DNA of 64,000 nucleotides from Pseudomonas saponiphila (GCF_900105185.1 NZ_FNTJ01000001.1:1189501-1253500); one strand, 5' to 3'. Numbered from the stretch's first letter, positions 47,652 through 56,784 are shown. Translations and numbers: made by a program. The notes: a model not told the origin generated them from the letters alone.

Positions 47652-48500
47652 TCAGGAAACTTTGATCTTGCCGTCGGCGGCCTGTTCGGCCTCAGGGGCT
47701 GGCGCCGCATTAGGCAGGTGGCGCGCGATCAATCCGCGATAGGCCGCTGCACCGAGGCAGGCACCCAGGATCGGCGCGAAGATCGGTACCAGGAAATACG
47801 GAATATCACGGCCGCCGGTGAAGGAAATTTCACCCCAGCCAGTGACGAACGTCATCAGTTTAGGTCCGAAGTCCCGCGCCGGGTTCATCGCAAAGCCGGT
47901 CAGCGGGCCCATGGAGCTGCCGATCACGGCAATCAGCAGGCCGATCAGCAGAGGCGCCATGGCGCCGCGAGGCAGGCCATTGTTGTCATCGGTCAAGGCC
48001 ATGATCACGCCCATGAGAATCGCGGTGATCACCACTTCCACCAGGAACGCCTGGGCCGTGGACAGCGCCGGGTTGGGGAAGGTGGAGAAGACCGAGGCCA
48101 GTTCCAGGCTGGCCTGGGAACCACGGATCATCTGGTGAGCTTGTTCGAAATCGAAGAACAGGTTGCTGTACAGCGTGTAAACCAACAGCGCCGCGCAGAA
48201 GGCGCCCGCGACCTGGGCCAGGATGTAGAACGGCAGTTTGCGTTTTTCAAAATCGGCGAACAGGCACAGGGCGATGCTTACGGCCGGGTTCAGGTGGGCG
48301 CCGGAAACTCCGGCGGTCAGGTAGATCGCCATGCTCACGCCGACCCCCCAAATGATGCTGATTTCCCATAGGCCAAAGCTGGCCCCCGCGACCTTGAGCG
48401 CGGCGACACAGCCGGTGCCGAAGAAGATCAGCAGTGCAGTACCCAGAAACTCGGCGATGCATTGGCCCGATAGCGACGGTTGTTGCAGAGCAGTTGTCAT
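47652..48500 (-). CDS. glpF: Glycerol facilitator (aquaglyceroporin)
   Basis: A 282-residue aquaporin-family channel with six TM helices and both half-helix NPA signatures: SGAHLNPAVSIALC and GFAMNPARDFGPK. It lets glycerol diffuse across the inner membrane, where GlpK traps it. ATG 48500 follows GAGGTTCAC; the open frame continues upstream without similarity. It is the first gene of glpFK. In the 370 bases upstream, AAACGAAAA (near 48636) and TCGAAAGTGAACG (near 48674) resemble weak GlpR half-sites. Confidence 0.94.
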   Translation of the reverse strand: MTTALQQPSLSGQCIAEFLGTALLIFFGTGCVAALKVAGASFGLWEISIIWGVGVSMAIYLTAGVSGAHLNPAVSIALCLFADFEKRKLPFYILAQVAGAFCAALLVYTLYSNLFFDFEQAHQMIRGSQASLELASVFSTFPNPALSTAQAFLVEVVITAILMGVIMALTDDNNGLPRGAMAPLLIGLLIAVIGSSMGPLTGFAMNPARDFGPKLMTFVTGWGEISFTGGRDIPYFLVPIFAPILGACLGAAAYRGLIARHLPNAAPAPEAEQAADGKIKVS

Positions 48501-48869
48501 GTGAACCTCGATTTTTGTTGTTGTCTGGCGCTGCTGCAAAAGGCATGGAGCGCGACTTCCAACGAAGACGGAATCCCCATTCCGGCTTCGTCTTGCTGCT
48601 GGGTACAACCTTGTATCTACCGCATGATATTCAGAAACGAAAAAATATAGACAAGAAACACCGCTGTCAAAGGTCGAAAGTGAACGGCTGGTCATTTTAT
48701 AGATATCAATCAAATGAATGATCCAGGGCTACAGTCCCGGGAGTGACAGGTGGTGCTGCGCTGGTGTCCGTGGCCAGTGCTGATCGAGGCCTGGAATAGA
48801 GCCTTTTGTCGATTAATGGCCTAAAATCCGCGCGCTCGGTTTTGCCTTTTCGTCCCCCTTGGAGCTGCC
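48501..48869. other. Divergent glpF-ybaK intergenic region
   Basis: This 369-base region is AT-rich in its middle (48600-48720) and should hold the glpF promoter and GlpR control. Near the right end it holds the ybaK promoter and a TTGGAGCTGCC ribosome site. No small ORF with support and no strong hairpin was seen. Confidence 0.5.
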
Positions 48870-49339
48870 ATGACCCCTGCATTGGATCTGCTAAAAAAAG
48901 TTCGCGCCGAACATCGTGTTCACAGTTACGAACATGATCCCAAGGCAGCTTCCTATGGTCTGGAGGCGGCGGAGAAGCTCAGTCTCGACCCGGCGCAAGT
49001 GTTCAAGACGCTGCTGGCCAGCAGCGAGAAGGGCGAATTGCTGGTGGCCGTGGTGCCGGTCGCCGGCAGCCTCGACCTGAAGGCCCTGGCCCACGCGGCC
49101 GGGGTGAAAAAAGCCGAAATGGCCGATCCGGCCGCTGCCCAGCGTGCCACTGGCTACCTCTTGGGGGGATCAGCCCGCTGGGGCAGAAGAAGCGTCTGCG
49201 GACCTTCATCGACAGCAGTGCTCAGCCTTTGGCCAGTATTTTTGTCAGTGCCGGTCGTCGCGGACTGGAAGTGGAGCTGTCGGCAGCGGTGCTGGCCGAG
49301 CATACCCAGGCCAGGTTTGCCGACATCGGTCGCCCTTGA
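48870..49339 (+). pseudogene. ybaK: Cys-tRNA(Pro)/Cys-tRNA(Cys) deacylase YbaK, frameshifted
   Basis: YbaK hydrolyses mischarged Cys-tRNA(Pro). The frame is good from TPALDLLKKVRAEHRVHSYE through [13 protein letters not shown]. Similarity then continues in another frame as [20 protein letters not shown] and ends RFADIGRP at 49339. The break falls in TTGGGGGGATC (49161-49171), a run of six G; seven G would restore a 156-residue protein. The catalytic Lys (VFKTLL) and the loop after the shift would both be present in the repaired gene. A one-base deletion, phase variation or sequencing error could explain it. Confidence 0.85.
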
Positions 49340-49459
49340 GTCCAGGCGTCGGCGGTTGAACAGGCCGCTGCTGTATGCCGGAAAATCTTCTCGTCTGTGT
49401 CTGTCGCGCTCCCGGTCACGCAGGCCATGCTGGCCGCCGACGGATCAAGGAGAAGAGCT

Positions 49460-50242
49460 ATGCAGCTTGAGTTTCAACAGATCGATGCATTCAGTGATCA
49501 ACCCTTTGCCGGCAATCCGGCCATGGTCTACCGGCTTGATGCATGGCTTGACGACGCACTGATGCAGCAGATCGCCGCCGAGCACAATCTGGCGGAAACC
49601 GCGTTTGTGGTGCGCGAAACCCAAGGCTGGCGGATTCGCTGGTTCACCCCCGCCACCGAGGTGCCCCTGTGCGGGCATGCGACTCTGGCCAGTGCCTACG
49701 TGCTGTTCGAGGTGTATGGCGAGCCGGGGCAGCGCCTTGAGTTTCTCAGCCGCTCGGGGCCCTTGAGCGTTACCCGTGAGGGTGGCCTGTTGTGGCTGGA
49801 CTTCCCTCTGCGCAGCCCTCGTCGCCAGGCCGATGCGGAGCAGGTGGCGCAGATACTCGGCGCCAGGGTCGTCGATCTGCAAGGTGCCAATGAGCTGTTG
49901 GCGGTGCTGGAATCGGAGCAGGCGGTCCGCGATTGTCGGCCTGATCTGGCGGCACTGGCCAAGTTGCCCTGGCCGGGGGTGATTGTCACCGCGCGGGGCG
50001 AGCGGCATGACTTTGTCTCGCGGTATTTTGCTCCGGCCATCGGCATCGACGAGGATCCGGTGACCGGCTCGACCCATTGCTGCCTGACGCCTTACTGGGC
50101 GCAGCAATTGGATAAACAGCAGTTGAGCGCGTATCAGTGTTCGGCGCGAGGTGGGGCGTTGTTCTGTCGCTTGGAGGGAGAACGGGTGAAGATCGGTGGC
50201 CATGCACGGCTGATTGCCAGCGGGCATTTGCACCTGGAATGA
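49460..50242 (+). CDS. PhzF-family isomerase-like protein
   Basis: A 260-residue PhzF-fold protein. Features: QQIDAFSDQPFAGNPAMVYR, catalytic Glu in AAEHNLAETAFVV, RWFTPATEVPLCGHATLASA and the second-half IDEDPVTGSTHCCLTPYWAQ. The Glu of LAETAFV and the GHAT segment match active PhzF-type isomerases. No other phenazine genes are near, so this is probably one of the many paralogues of unknown substrate. ATG 49460 follows AAGGAGAAGAGCT. It is followed by REP elements and the convergent ABC gene. Confidence 0.88.
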   Translation: MQLEFQQIDAFSDQPFAGNPAMVYRLDAWLDDALMQQIAAEHNLAETAFVVRETQGWRIRWFTPATEVPLCGHATLASAYVLFEVYGEPGQRLEFLSRSGPLSVTREGGLLWLDFPLRSPRRQADAEQVAQILGARVVDLQGANELLAVLESEQAVRDCRPDLAALAKLPWPGVIVTARGERHDFVSRYFAPAIGIDEDPVTGSTHCCLTPYWAQQLDKQQLSAYQCSARGGALFCRLEGERVKIGGHARLIASGHLHLE

Positions 50243-50256
50243 CTGCGCGGTGGTGG

Positions 50257-50316
50257 TTTCGCCGGCAAGCCGGCTCCTACAGTGTGCTGTTGTAGGCGCT
50301 GGCTTGCTGGCGCAGG
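50257..50316. repeat. REP-type pair
   Basis: TTCGCCGGCAAGCCGGCTCC...TAC followed by GTAGGCGCTGGCTTGCTGGC. Two REP arms in opposite orientation lie in the gap between convergent genes. Confidence 0.8.
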
Positions 50317-50320
50317 CGGC

Positions 50321-51430
50321 TCAGTGAGCGCTACTGTAGCGCCGTACCCCGGAGTCGCTATGGGGCATCTGCGCCGCCGTGCTGCCTGAGGCCTGGAACA
50401 GCACCAGGTGTTCCGCCGCGACCCGAATGCCGACATCCGCTCCGACCTGATGGTCGGCGTGACTGGGGAAGATCGATTCCAGTTGGCTGCCGGTAGGCAA
50501 TTGCAGGCGATATAGGGTCGAGGCGCCAAGGAAGGTCTTGCCGACCACCCGGGCTTTCAAGTCGCTGTCCGGCGCGTGGACGATGTCGTCCGGGCGCAGC
50601 AGGACGTCCACCGCGCCACCTGTCGGCCAGGTATAGGCCCGGTTGCCCTGCAGTACACCCAGTTCGGTCTGCACCGATTCCGGCGTGTTCAGTTGGCCGC
50701 GAATGAAGTAGCCCTGGCCAATGAAGCTGGCGACAAAGGGCGTCTGTGGTTCGTGATAGAGGTTGTAGGGAGTGTCCCACTGCTCCAGGCGACCTTCCTT
50801 GAATACCCCGACCTGATCGCTCACGGCGAAGGCTTCTTCCTGATCGTGGGTGACCAGGATCGCGCTGGTGCCGCGGGCCTTGAGGATGTCGCGCACCTCA
50901 TGGCTGAGCTTGCGCCGCAGTTCGCCGTCCAGGTTGGAGAAGGGCTCGTCCAGCAGCAGCAATTGCGGCTCTGGCGCCAGGGCGCGAGCCAGCGCGACTC
51001 GCTGCTGCTGGCCGCCGGACAGTTCGTGGGGAAAGCGCTGGCCGAGGTTCTTCAGGTTGACCAGCTCCAGCAGTTCGGCGATCACTCGTTCTCTCTGCGG
51101 GTGCTTGCGAATGCCGAAAGCAATGTTGTCCGCCACGCTCAGGTGCGGGAACAGGGCATAGTCCTGAAACACCATGCCGATCCGGCGTTTCTCCGGGGCC
51201 AGGGTGAAACCGGCGCTGGATATGGTTTCGCCAGCCAGTTGGATCTCGCCTGCGTGCACCGGCTCGAACCCGGCAATGGCGCGCAGGGTGGTGGTCTTGC
51301 CACATCCGGATGAGCCCAGCAGGCAGCCGATGTCCCCGGCGTTGAGGTGCAGATTGAGGTCCTGCACCACGCGTTGGTCCTGGTAGCCGCAAGCCAGGTT
51401 GCGCAGGTTCAGCAGTAATGGCTGGCTCAT
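50321..51430 (-). CDS. Orphan ABC transporter ATPase, FbpC/PotA-like
   Basis: A 369-residue ATPase with nucleotide-binding domain (1-235) and a C-terminal TOBE-like domain. Walker A is [14 protein letters not shown], signature [16 protein letters not shown], Walker [15 protein letters not shown], switch [12 protein letters not shown]. This form is typical of iron(III), spermidine or sulphate importers. No permease or binding protein is adjacent. Its ATG overlaps the argF stop (ATGA), so translation follows argF. A similar arrangement exists in P. aeruginosa from memory. Substrate unknown; the partner proteins must be encoded elsewhere. Confidence 0.85.
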   Translation of the reverse strand: MSQPLLLNLRNLACGYQDQRVVQDLNLHLNAGDIGCLLGSSGCGKTTTLRAIAGFEPVHAGEIQLAGETISSAGFTLAPEKRRIGMVFQDYALFPHLSVADNIAFGIRKHPQRERVIAELLELVNLKNLGQRFPHELSGGQQQRVALARALAPEPQLLLLDEPFSNLDGELRRKLSHEVRDILKARGTSAILVTHDQEEAFAVSDQVGVFKEGRLEQWDTPYNLYHEPQTPFVASFIGQGYFIRGQLNTPESVQTELGVLQGNRAYTWPTGGAVDVLLRPDDIVHAPDSDLKARVVGKTFLGASTLYRLQLPTGSQLESIFPSHADHQVGADVGIRVAAEHLVLFQASGSTAAQMPHSDSGVRRYSSAH

Positions 51431-52350
51431 GCGTGGTGGTACGCCGGCTCGACAAGGAACTCGAGCAGGGCCTTTTGCGCGTGCAGACGGTTTTCCGCCT
51501 GGTCCCAAGCCACTGAGCGAGGGTCGTCCAGCAGGTCGAGGCTGATTTCCTCGCCACGGTGGGCGGGCAGGCAGTGCATGAACACTACGTCCGGGGCGGC
51601 CAGGTCGAGCAGCGCGCGGCTGACCTGGAAGGGGGCAAACAGCTGAAGACGCTTGGCGGTTTCTTCTTCCTGGCCCATGGAGGTCCAGACGTCGGTGCTC
51701 ACCAGATGGGCGCCGATCACGGCCTCGCGAGGATCACGGACGATGGTCACGCGATCGCCGGCCTTGGCGACAAATTCTGCGTTGGGCTCGTAGCCTTCGG
51801 GACAGGCGATGCGCAGCTGGAAGTCGAACTGGATGGCCGCTTCTATATAGCTGTTGCACATGTTGTTGCCGTCACCGATCCAGGCCACGGTCTTGCCCTG
51901 GATCGAACCGCGGTGTTCGAGGAAGGTCTGCATGTCCGCCAGCAACTGGCAGGGGTGCAGGTCGTCGGACAGGCCGTTGATCACCGGCACCCGGGAATTG
52001 GCCGCGAACTCGGTCAGGGTGCTGTGGGCAAAGGTGCGGATCATCACCGCGTCGAGCATGCGCGACATGACGATGGCGCAGTCGCCGATCGGTTCGCCGC
52101 GACCCAGCTGAGTGTCCCGTGGCGAAAGGAAGATGGCCTGGCCGCCCAGCTGGATCATGCCGGCTTCGAAAGACAGTCGGGTACGGGTCGACGACTTCTC
52201 GAAAATCATGCCGAGTACACGATTTTTCAAAGGCTCGAAGAGTACGCCGCGGTTACGCAGGTCCTTCAGCTCGATGCCTCGACGAATCACACTGACCAGC
52301 TCTTCGGGCGTGCAATCCATCAGGGAGAGAAAGTGCCTTGCGCTCATCAT
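51427..52350 (-). CDS. argF: Anabolic ornithine carbamoyltransferase
   Basis: A 307-residue enzyme that makes citrulline from ornithine and carbamoyl phosphate. Carbamoyl-phosphate motif [16 protein letters not shown], the [17 protein letters not shown] segment, and the ornithine motif [14 protein letters not shown] are intact. It matches P. aeruginosa ArgF along its length. Two consecutive ATGs (52350, 52347) exist; the second gives the usual MSARHFLS start, the first has better SD spacing from AAGGTAG. ArgR sites lie upstream. It is co-translated with an ABC ATPase. Confidence 0.95.
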   Translation of the reverse strand: MMSARHFLSLMDCTPEELVSVIRRGIELKDLRNRGVLFEPLKNRVLGMIFEKSSTRTRLSFEAGMIQLGGQAIFLSPRDTQLGRGEPIGDCAIVMSRMLDAVMIRTFAHSTLTEFAANSRVPVINGLSDDLHPCQLLADMQTFLEHRGSIQGKTVAWIGDGNNMCNSYIEAAIQFDFQLRIACPEGYEPNAEFVAKAGDRVTIVRDPREAVIGAHLVSTDVWTSMGQEEETAKRLQLFAPFQVSRALLDLAAPDVVFMHCLPAHRGEEISLDLLDDPRSVAWDQAENRLHAQKALLEFLVEPAYHHA

Positions 52351-52763
52351 TAACTACCTTTTTTGCAACGGACCGCAGATTCTCAAAGCCTTGTTTAATC
52401 GAACAACGGGCTGGACCTGCGGCGAAAGCCGCACGGGGCGACGAAATAGGGGAAGGCGCGATCTTATAATTAAATGTCGCGTCTTACCAATAGTGCTACG
52501 GCGTTCATGGGCATTCAGAGAGGCCAGGACGCGATTGCGCTGGCGCTTTTGAGACCGGTTTTCAGACAGCAGCCGGGCATTTGTACACTGCCCCGGCGCG
52601 GCTTGGCAATCGAGTGTGGCGCCGGCTGTGCGGCTGCGGTCGTTTTCTGACCTGTCGGCCGAGGTTCGCTGCGGGGGGAATCCGCGGCTTGGCAACTTGA
52701 AACATTTCCTAATGCAAAGTGCTGAGTTTATAAAGGCGAATCTGCGGCAAGGATAGGTGTGCG
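52351..52763. other. argF upstream gap
   Basis: The 413-base gap between divergent argF and the small gene at 52764 holds the ArgR sites and the AT-rich argF promoter. The right part (52560-52700) is GC-rich with no clear ORF support. An AT-rich patch near 52720-52740 may be the promoter of 52764. Confidence 0.5.
52454..52495 (-). promoter_or_regulatory. Tandem ArgR half-sites before argF
   Basis: TGTCGC-N8-AA-N5 at 52475-52495 matches the P. aeruginosa ArgR half-site consensus. The preceding 21 bases give AGGCGC-N8-AA, a weaker copy in direct repeat. ArgR is known to repress argF in Pseudomonas. The region is 105-145 bases upstream of the start, overlapping the AT-rich promoter ATAATTAAA. 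Confidence 0.6.
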
Positions 52764-53054
52764 ATGGAATCCAGGGAGCAACAACTGATGACGCTGTTGG
52801 GGCTCACGGCCCGGGCGCTTACGGATATGACCGCCTCGGTGACGGCCTTTTCTTTCGAGCTGCTACGCAGCGAGGATCCGCTGACCCGCGCCGCCGCGCG
52901 CAAGATGATCGATCTGATGATGACCCTCAGTGCCGGGCTGGATGAGCATTGGCGACTGCTGGCCGAGTTGTCGGGTGTCCATGCCGAACAGGGGCCCATG
53001 GACGTCCCCCCGCAAATCTCCGTGGATGGGCCGCCGCGCTTACCGCCGAACTGA
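52764..53054 (+). CDS. Conserved small protein of unknown function
   Basis: A 96-residue soluble protein, helical and rich in Leu/Met/Thr/Glu (LGLTARALTDMTASVTAFSF, ARKMIDLMMTLSAGLDEHWR), with a proline-rich C-terminus. No cysteine, signal or TM segment. I do not recognise a family. ATG 52764 has only a weak SD (AAGGA 11 bases upstream). It precedes the molybdopterin gene by 135 bases on the same strand; the link is not certain. Confidence 0.65.
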   Translation: MESREQQLMTLLGLTARALTDMTASVTAFSFELLRSEDPLTRAAARKMIDLMMTLSAGLDEHWRLLAELSGVHAEQGPMDVPPQISVDGPPRLPPN

Positions 53055-53189
53055 CGGCCCTGATCATGGCCCAGGCTGATGGTCCTGAATTCATGGGGCG
53101 AACGTCGCTGGTGTCGGCCGAGGCCAGCCGCCATAGTTTTGGCTTCCTGCGGCCCTGTGCGGGGCGCCTTCAAACAAAAGAGACTGGCC

Positions 53190-55298
53190 ATGACCAAGAC
53201 TCTCCATCACCGTGCCTGCCACCTGTGCGAAGCCATCTGCGGCCTGACCCTGGAAATCACCGAAGAGCCGGGCAGCGCTCCACGCATTAGCTCGATCAAG
53301 GGCGACCCCCTGGACAGTTTCAGCCGTGGCCATGTCTGCCCCAAGGCCGTGGCCCTGCAGGATATCCAGAATGATCCCGATCGCCTGCGCCAGCCGGTGC
53401 GTCGTGTGGGCAACCAATGGCAGCCCATCGAGTGGGACGAGGCCTTTGCCCTGGTGGCCGAGCGGCTGGCGAGCATCCAGCAGCGCCATGGCAACAACGC
53501 CGTGGCGACCTACCAGGGCAATCCCAGCGTGCACAACTATGGGCTGATGACCCACAGCAATTACTTTCTCGGCCAGCTCAAGACCCGCAATCGTTTCTCG
53601 GCCACATCGGTCGATCAGTTGCCCCAGCACCTGACCAGTTACCTGATGTACGGCCACGGCCTGCTATTGCCGATTCCGGATATCGATCACACCGATTTCA
53701 TGCTGATCCTGGGCGGCAATCCCCTGGCATCCAACGGCAGCATCATGACCGTGCCGGATGTGGAGAAGCGCCTCAGGGCCATTCAGGCCCGTGGCGGCAA
53801 AGTGGTGGTGGTCGATCCCCGGCGCAGTGAAACCGCAGCGATGGCCGATCAGCACCTGTTTATCCGGCCGGGGGGCGATGTGGCGCTGCTGTTCGGTCTG
53901 CTCAACAGCATTTTCGACGCGGGGCTGACCCGCGACAGCCATTTGCCGGTGGATGGGCTGGCCGAGGTGCGCCAGGCGATTTCGCGGTTCACTGCCGAAG
54001 CCATGAGCCCGTTGTGCGCCATTCCGGCTGCGCAGATTCGTCAGCTGGCGCGGGATTTCGCCTCGGCGGACAAGGCGGTCTGTTACGGGCGCATGGGGGT
54101 GTCGACCCAGGCCTTCGGCACGCTGTGCCACTGGTTGCTGCAGTTGCTCAATCTGGTCACCGGCAACCTGGACCGGGTCGGTGGTGCCTTATGTACCCAG
54201 CCGGCGGTGGACCTGGTGGCGGCGACTTCGGGTGGTCATTTCAATGTCTGGCAGAGTCGGGTTTCCGGGCTTCCGGAGTATGGCGGCGAGCTGCCGGTAT
54301 CGGCCCTGGCCGAAGAGATGCTCACCGAGGGTGAAGGTCAGGTGCGGGCCTTGATCACCGTGGCCGGCAATCCGGTGTTGTCCACGCCCAATGGCCGGCA
54401 GCTGGAGCAGGCCTTGGACGGGCTGGAGTTCATGCTGAGCATCGATCTGTATATCAATGAAACCACCCGTTATGCCGACCTGATCCTGCCGTCCACCTCG
54501 GCTCTGGAGAATGATCACTACGACACCACGTTCAATCTGTTCGCGGTGCGCAATGTCAGTCGCTTCAATCGAGCGATCCTGCCCAAGCCTGAAGGGGCGC
54601 TGCATGACTGGGAGATCTTCGTCGGCCTGGCCAAGGCATTTGCCGCGCAGACCGCCAGCCCGTTGAAGCCGACCCTGGCACCTGCACAGATGATTGACTT
54701 GGGCTTGCGCGCCGGGCCTTACGGCGATGCCTCGCCGCTCAAGCTGTCCCTGGCGACGCTGGACCAGCACCCCCACGGTATTGATCTGGGGGCGCTGCAG
54801 CCGAACCTGGCGGCTCGCTTGAAAACCGAGAATCGGCGGATCCAGGCCGCACCGGCGCCGATCATGGCCGATCTGCAGCGCTTTGCCGCGCTGAGTGCGC
54901 CACCTTTGGGCGAGTTGTTGCTGATTGGGCGTCGGCATGTGCGCAGCAATAACTCCTGGATGCATAACTATCACCGCCTGGTGAAGGGCAAGCCTCGCCA
55001 TCAGTTATTGATGAATCCCGATGATCTGGCCCAGCGAGGCCTGAGTGATGGCCAGCGGGTGCGAGTCAGGTCCCGGGTGGGCGCGGTGGAGGTGGAAGTG
55101 CTGGCCAGCAGCGAGATGATGCCGGGCGTGGTAAGTCTGCCCCATGGCTGGGGGCACAGGCGTCCTGGTGTGCAGATGAGCATTGCCATGGAGCAGCCTG
55201 GATGTAGCGCCAATGACCTGACCGATGAGCGTCAGCTCGATGCGTTGTCCGGGAATGCGGCGTTGAATGGGGTGCCGGTGACTGTGGAGGCGGCCTGA
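53190..55298 (+). CDS. Molybdopterin oxidoreductase of the formate dehydrogenase/nitrate reductase type
   Basis: A 702-residue enzyme with the N-terminal 4Fe-4S motif C-x2-C-x3-C...C in RACHLCEAICGLTLEI and GHVCPKAVALQ. The molybdopterin domain includes TYQGNPSVHNYGLMTHSNYF, LILGGNPLASNGSIMTVPDV and VVDPRRSETAAMADQH. The C-terminal dinucleotide-binding domain includes RSNNSWMHNYHRLVKGKP and SLPHGWGHRRPG. No beta or gamma subunits or twin-arginine signal are present, so it is probably a soluble cytoplasmic enzyme. Substrate unresolved. ATG 53190 starts just before the Fe-S motif; an extended frame upstream lacks similarity. Confidence 0.85.
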   Translation: MTKTLHHRACHLCEAICGLTLEITEEPGSAPRISSIKGDPLDSFSRGHVCPKAVALQDIQNDPDRLRQPVRRVGNQWQPIEWDEAFALVAERLASIQQRHGNNAVATYQGNPSVHNYGLMTHSNYFLGQLKTRNRFSATSVDQLPQHLTSYLMYGHGLLLPIPDIDHTDFMLILGGNPLASNGSIMTVPDVEKRLRAIQARGGKVVVVDPRRSETAAMADQHLFIRPGGDVALLFGLLNSIFDAGLTRDSHLPVDGLAEVRQAISRFTAEAMSPLCAIPAAQIRQLARDFASADKAVCYGRMGVSTQAFGTLCHWLLQLLNLVTGNLDRVGGALCTQPAVDLVAATSGGHFNVWQSRVSGLPEYGGELPVSALAEEMLTEGEGQVRALITVAGNPVLSTPNGRQLEQALDGLEFMLSIDLYINETTRYADLILPSTSALENDHYDTTFNLFAVRNVSRFNRAILPKPEGALHDWEIFVGLAKAFAAQTASPLKPTLAPAQMIDLGLRAGPYGDASPLKLSLATLDQHPHGIDLGALQPNLAARLKTENRRIQAAPAPIMADLQRFAALSAPPLGELLLIGRRHVRSNNSWMHNYHRLVKGKPRHQLLMNPDDLAQRGLSDGQRVRVRSRVGAVEVEVLASSEMMPGVVSLPHGWGHRRPGVQMSIAMEQPGCSANDLTDERQLDALSGNAALNGVPVTVEAA

Positions 55299-55394
55299 GG
55301 TGTCTGTCGGAGAGGCCGAGCAGGGCGCTCAGGATTCCGTTACAATGCGCCACCGTGCCGACAACAGAGTCGGAAAGTTCAGCCGAGGTGTTCC

Positions 55395-55733
55395 ATGGAT
55401 ATCATCGAAACTATTAAAGAGCAGATTGCCAACAACACCATTCTGCTCTACATGAAAGGCTCGCCGAATGCCCCGCAGTGCGGCTTCTCCGCAAAAGCCG
55501 CTCAGGCCGTAATGGGCTGTGGTGAGAAGTTCGCTTACGTGGACATCCTGCAAAACCCAGAGATTCGCGCCAACCTGCCCAAGTACGCCAACTGGCCAAC
55601 TTTCCCACAACTGTGGGTGGCCGGTGAGTTGGTCGGCGGTAGCGACATCATGGCTGAAATGTTTGCCAATGGTGAGCTGCAGAGCCTGATCAAGGCTGCT
55701 GCCGAAAAAGCGGCTGCCAAGACCGAAGCCTGA
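55395..55733 (+). CDS. grxD: Monothiol glutaredoxin (Grx4)
   Basis: A 112-residue CGFS glutaredoxin: MDIIETIKEQIANNTILLYM, active site NAPQCGFSAKAAQA, and NWPTFPQLWVAGELVGGSDI. These proteins bind a 2Fe-2S cluster with glutathione and BolA and deliver it to targets. Position beside bfrB and bfd fits iron handling. ATG 55395 follows GAGGTGTTCC. A bidirectional terminator follows. Confidence 0.95.
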   Translation: MDIIETIKEQIANNTILLYMKGSPNAPQCGFSAKAAQAVMGCGEKFAYVDILQNPEIRANLPKYANWPTFPQLWVAGELVGGSDIMAEMFANGELQSLIKAAAEKAAAKTEA

Positions 55734-55755
55734 CGCGAACTGCTTATTCGCGTTC

Positions 55756-55799
55756 AATAAAAAGCCCCGCCTCTCTTACGAGGGCGGGGCTTTTTTATT
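55756..55799. terminator. Bidirectional terminator between grxD and bfrB
   Basis: AATAAAAAGCCCCGCC, loop, then GGCGGGGCTTTTTTATT: a perfect 11-bp stem with T runs on both strands. It ends grxD on the plus strand and bfrB on the minus strand. Confidence 0.93.
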
Positions 55800-55812
55800 G
55801 CTTGGGCGTTGG

Positions 55813-56286
55813 TTACTCGTCGCCCATTTGCGATTGCAGGTAGTTCTCGATACCCACTTTGTCGATCAGGCCCAATTGGGTTTCCAGCCAGTCGATGTGT
55901 TCTTCTTCGGATTCCAGAATGTCTTCCAGCAGTTCACGGCTGCCGAAGTCGCCAACCGACTCACAATGAGCGATGGCGACCTTGAGGTCGGCGTGGCCGG
56001 TGCGTTCGATGCGCAGGTCGCACTCGAGCATTTCCTTGGTGTGTTCGCCGATGTGCAACTTGCCCAGGTCCTGAACGTTGGGCAGGCCTTCGAGGAACAG
56101 GATGCGCTTGATCAGCTTGTCCGCATGCTTCATCTCGTCGATGGATTCGTGGTACTCGTGCTTGCCCAGCTTGTTCAGGCCCCAGTCTTCATACATGCGT
56201 GCATGCAGGAAGTACTGATTGATCGCGACCAGTTCATTGGCAAGGATTTTATTGAGATGCTGGATGACTGTAATGTCGCCTTTCAT
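55813..56286 (-). CDS. bfrB: Bacterioferritin (haem-binding, BfrB)
   Basis: A 157-residue bacterioferritin. The haem ligand Met52 is present in [13 protein letters not shown]. Ferroxidase ligands are in [14 protein letters not shown] (Glu18), [12 protein letters not shown] (Glu51, His54) and [14 protein letters not shown]. It stores iron as a 24-mer. ATG 56286 follows GGGCAGGACCCCAAC, and the frame is open above it without similarity. In Pseudomonas BfrB works with Bfd, encoded just upstream, which reduces and mobilises its iron. Confidence 0.95.
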   Translation of the reverse strand: MKGDITVIQHLNKILANELVAINQYFLHARMYEDWGLNKLGKHEYHESIDEMKHADKLIKRILFLEGLPNVQDLGKLHIGEHTKEMLECDLRIERTGHADLKVAIAHCESVGDFGSRELLEDILESEEEHIDWLETQLGLIDKVGIENYLQSQMGDE

Positions 56287-56442
56287 GTTGGGGTCCTGCC
56301 CTTTAATTAGTGAAATAAGAGCAGAGTCTGAGCCGCACAAACATTACTGTCAAACCTAAGTTATTGAATAATATATGAAAATTAATCGGAATAAGAATGT
56401 TTGTGTTCCGCGTTTTGCACCTAAGCGATTGAATTACAGACA

Positions 56443-56470
56443 TAAAAAAACCGGACGCTAGGTCCGGTTG
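56443..56470 (-). terminator. Rho-independent terminator of bfd
   Basis: AACCGGAC-GCTAG-GTCCGGTT with seven A on the left, i.e. a U tract on the minus strand. It lies about 30 bases after the bfd stop and before bfrB, so bfd and bfrB are separate units. Confidence 0.9.
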
Positions 56471-56498
56471 TTTCAAATGCGGCTATTTATTCGGCACA

Positions 56499-56717
56499 TC
56501 AAGCAACATTAAATTCCACGGGGTAGGGAATGGCTGCTTGGCTGCTCTGCAATTCGGTCAGGGTTTCGCGAACCACTTGTTTGGCCAGGCACGCGCATTT
56601 GCCGCATTGGCTGGCGACGCCGGTGGCCTGGCGCACTTCACGGTAGCTGCAGCAACCTTCGTAGATCGCTTCGCGAATTTGTCCGTCGGTGACACCGGTG
56701 CAGAGGCAGACATACAT
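56499..56717 (-). CDS. bfd: Bacterioferritin-associated ferredoxin
   Basis: A 72-residue 2Fe-2S protein. Cluster cysteines are MYVCLCTGVTDGQIREAI and ASQCGKCACLA (C-x-C and C-x2-C). Bfd transfers electrons to BfrB to release stored iron, so it should be made when iron is low. The Fur box 49-67 bases before the ATG agrees. Divergent from the peroxiredoxin gene. Confidence 0.95.
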   Translation of the reverse strand: MYVCLCTGVTDGQIREAIYEGCCSYREVRQATGVASQCGKCACLAKQVVRETLTELQSSQAAIPYPVEFNVA

Positions 56718-56765
56718 AGGATGAGAACCGTCGCTGGTTAGGGCTCAATTGCGATGGATCTTAAT

Positions 56766-56784
56766 GTTAACGAGAATGATTGTC
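56766..56784 (-). promoter_or_regulatory. Fur box before bfd
   Basis: GTTAACGAGAATGATTGTC matches the 19-base Fur consensus GATAATGATAATCATTATC at 14 positions. It lies 49-67 bases upstream of bfd and fits known iron-starvation induction of bfd. Confidence 0.75.

Noticed and set aside
49460..50242. A phenazine biosynthesis locus
   Set aside because: Only a PhzF-like isomerase is present. PhzF paralogues are common without phenazine genes.
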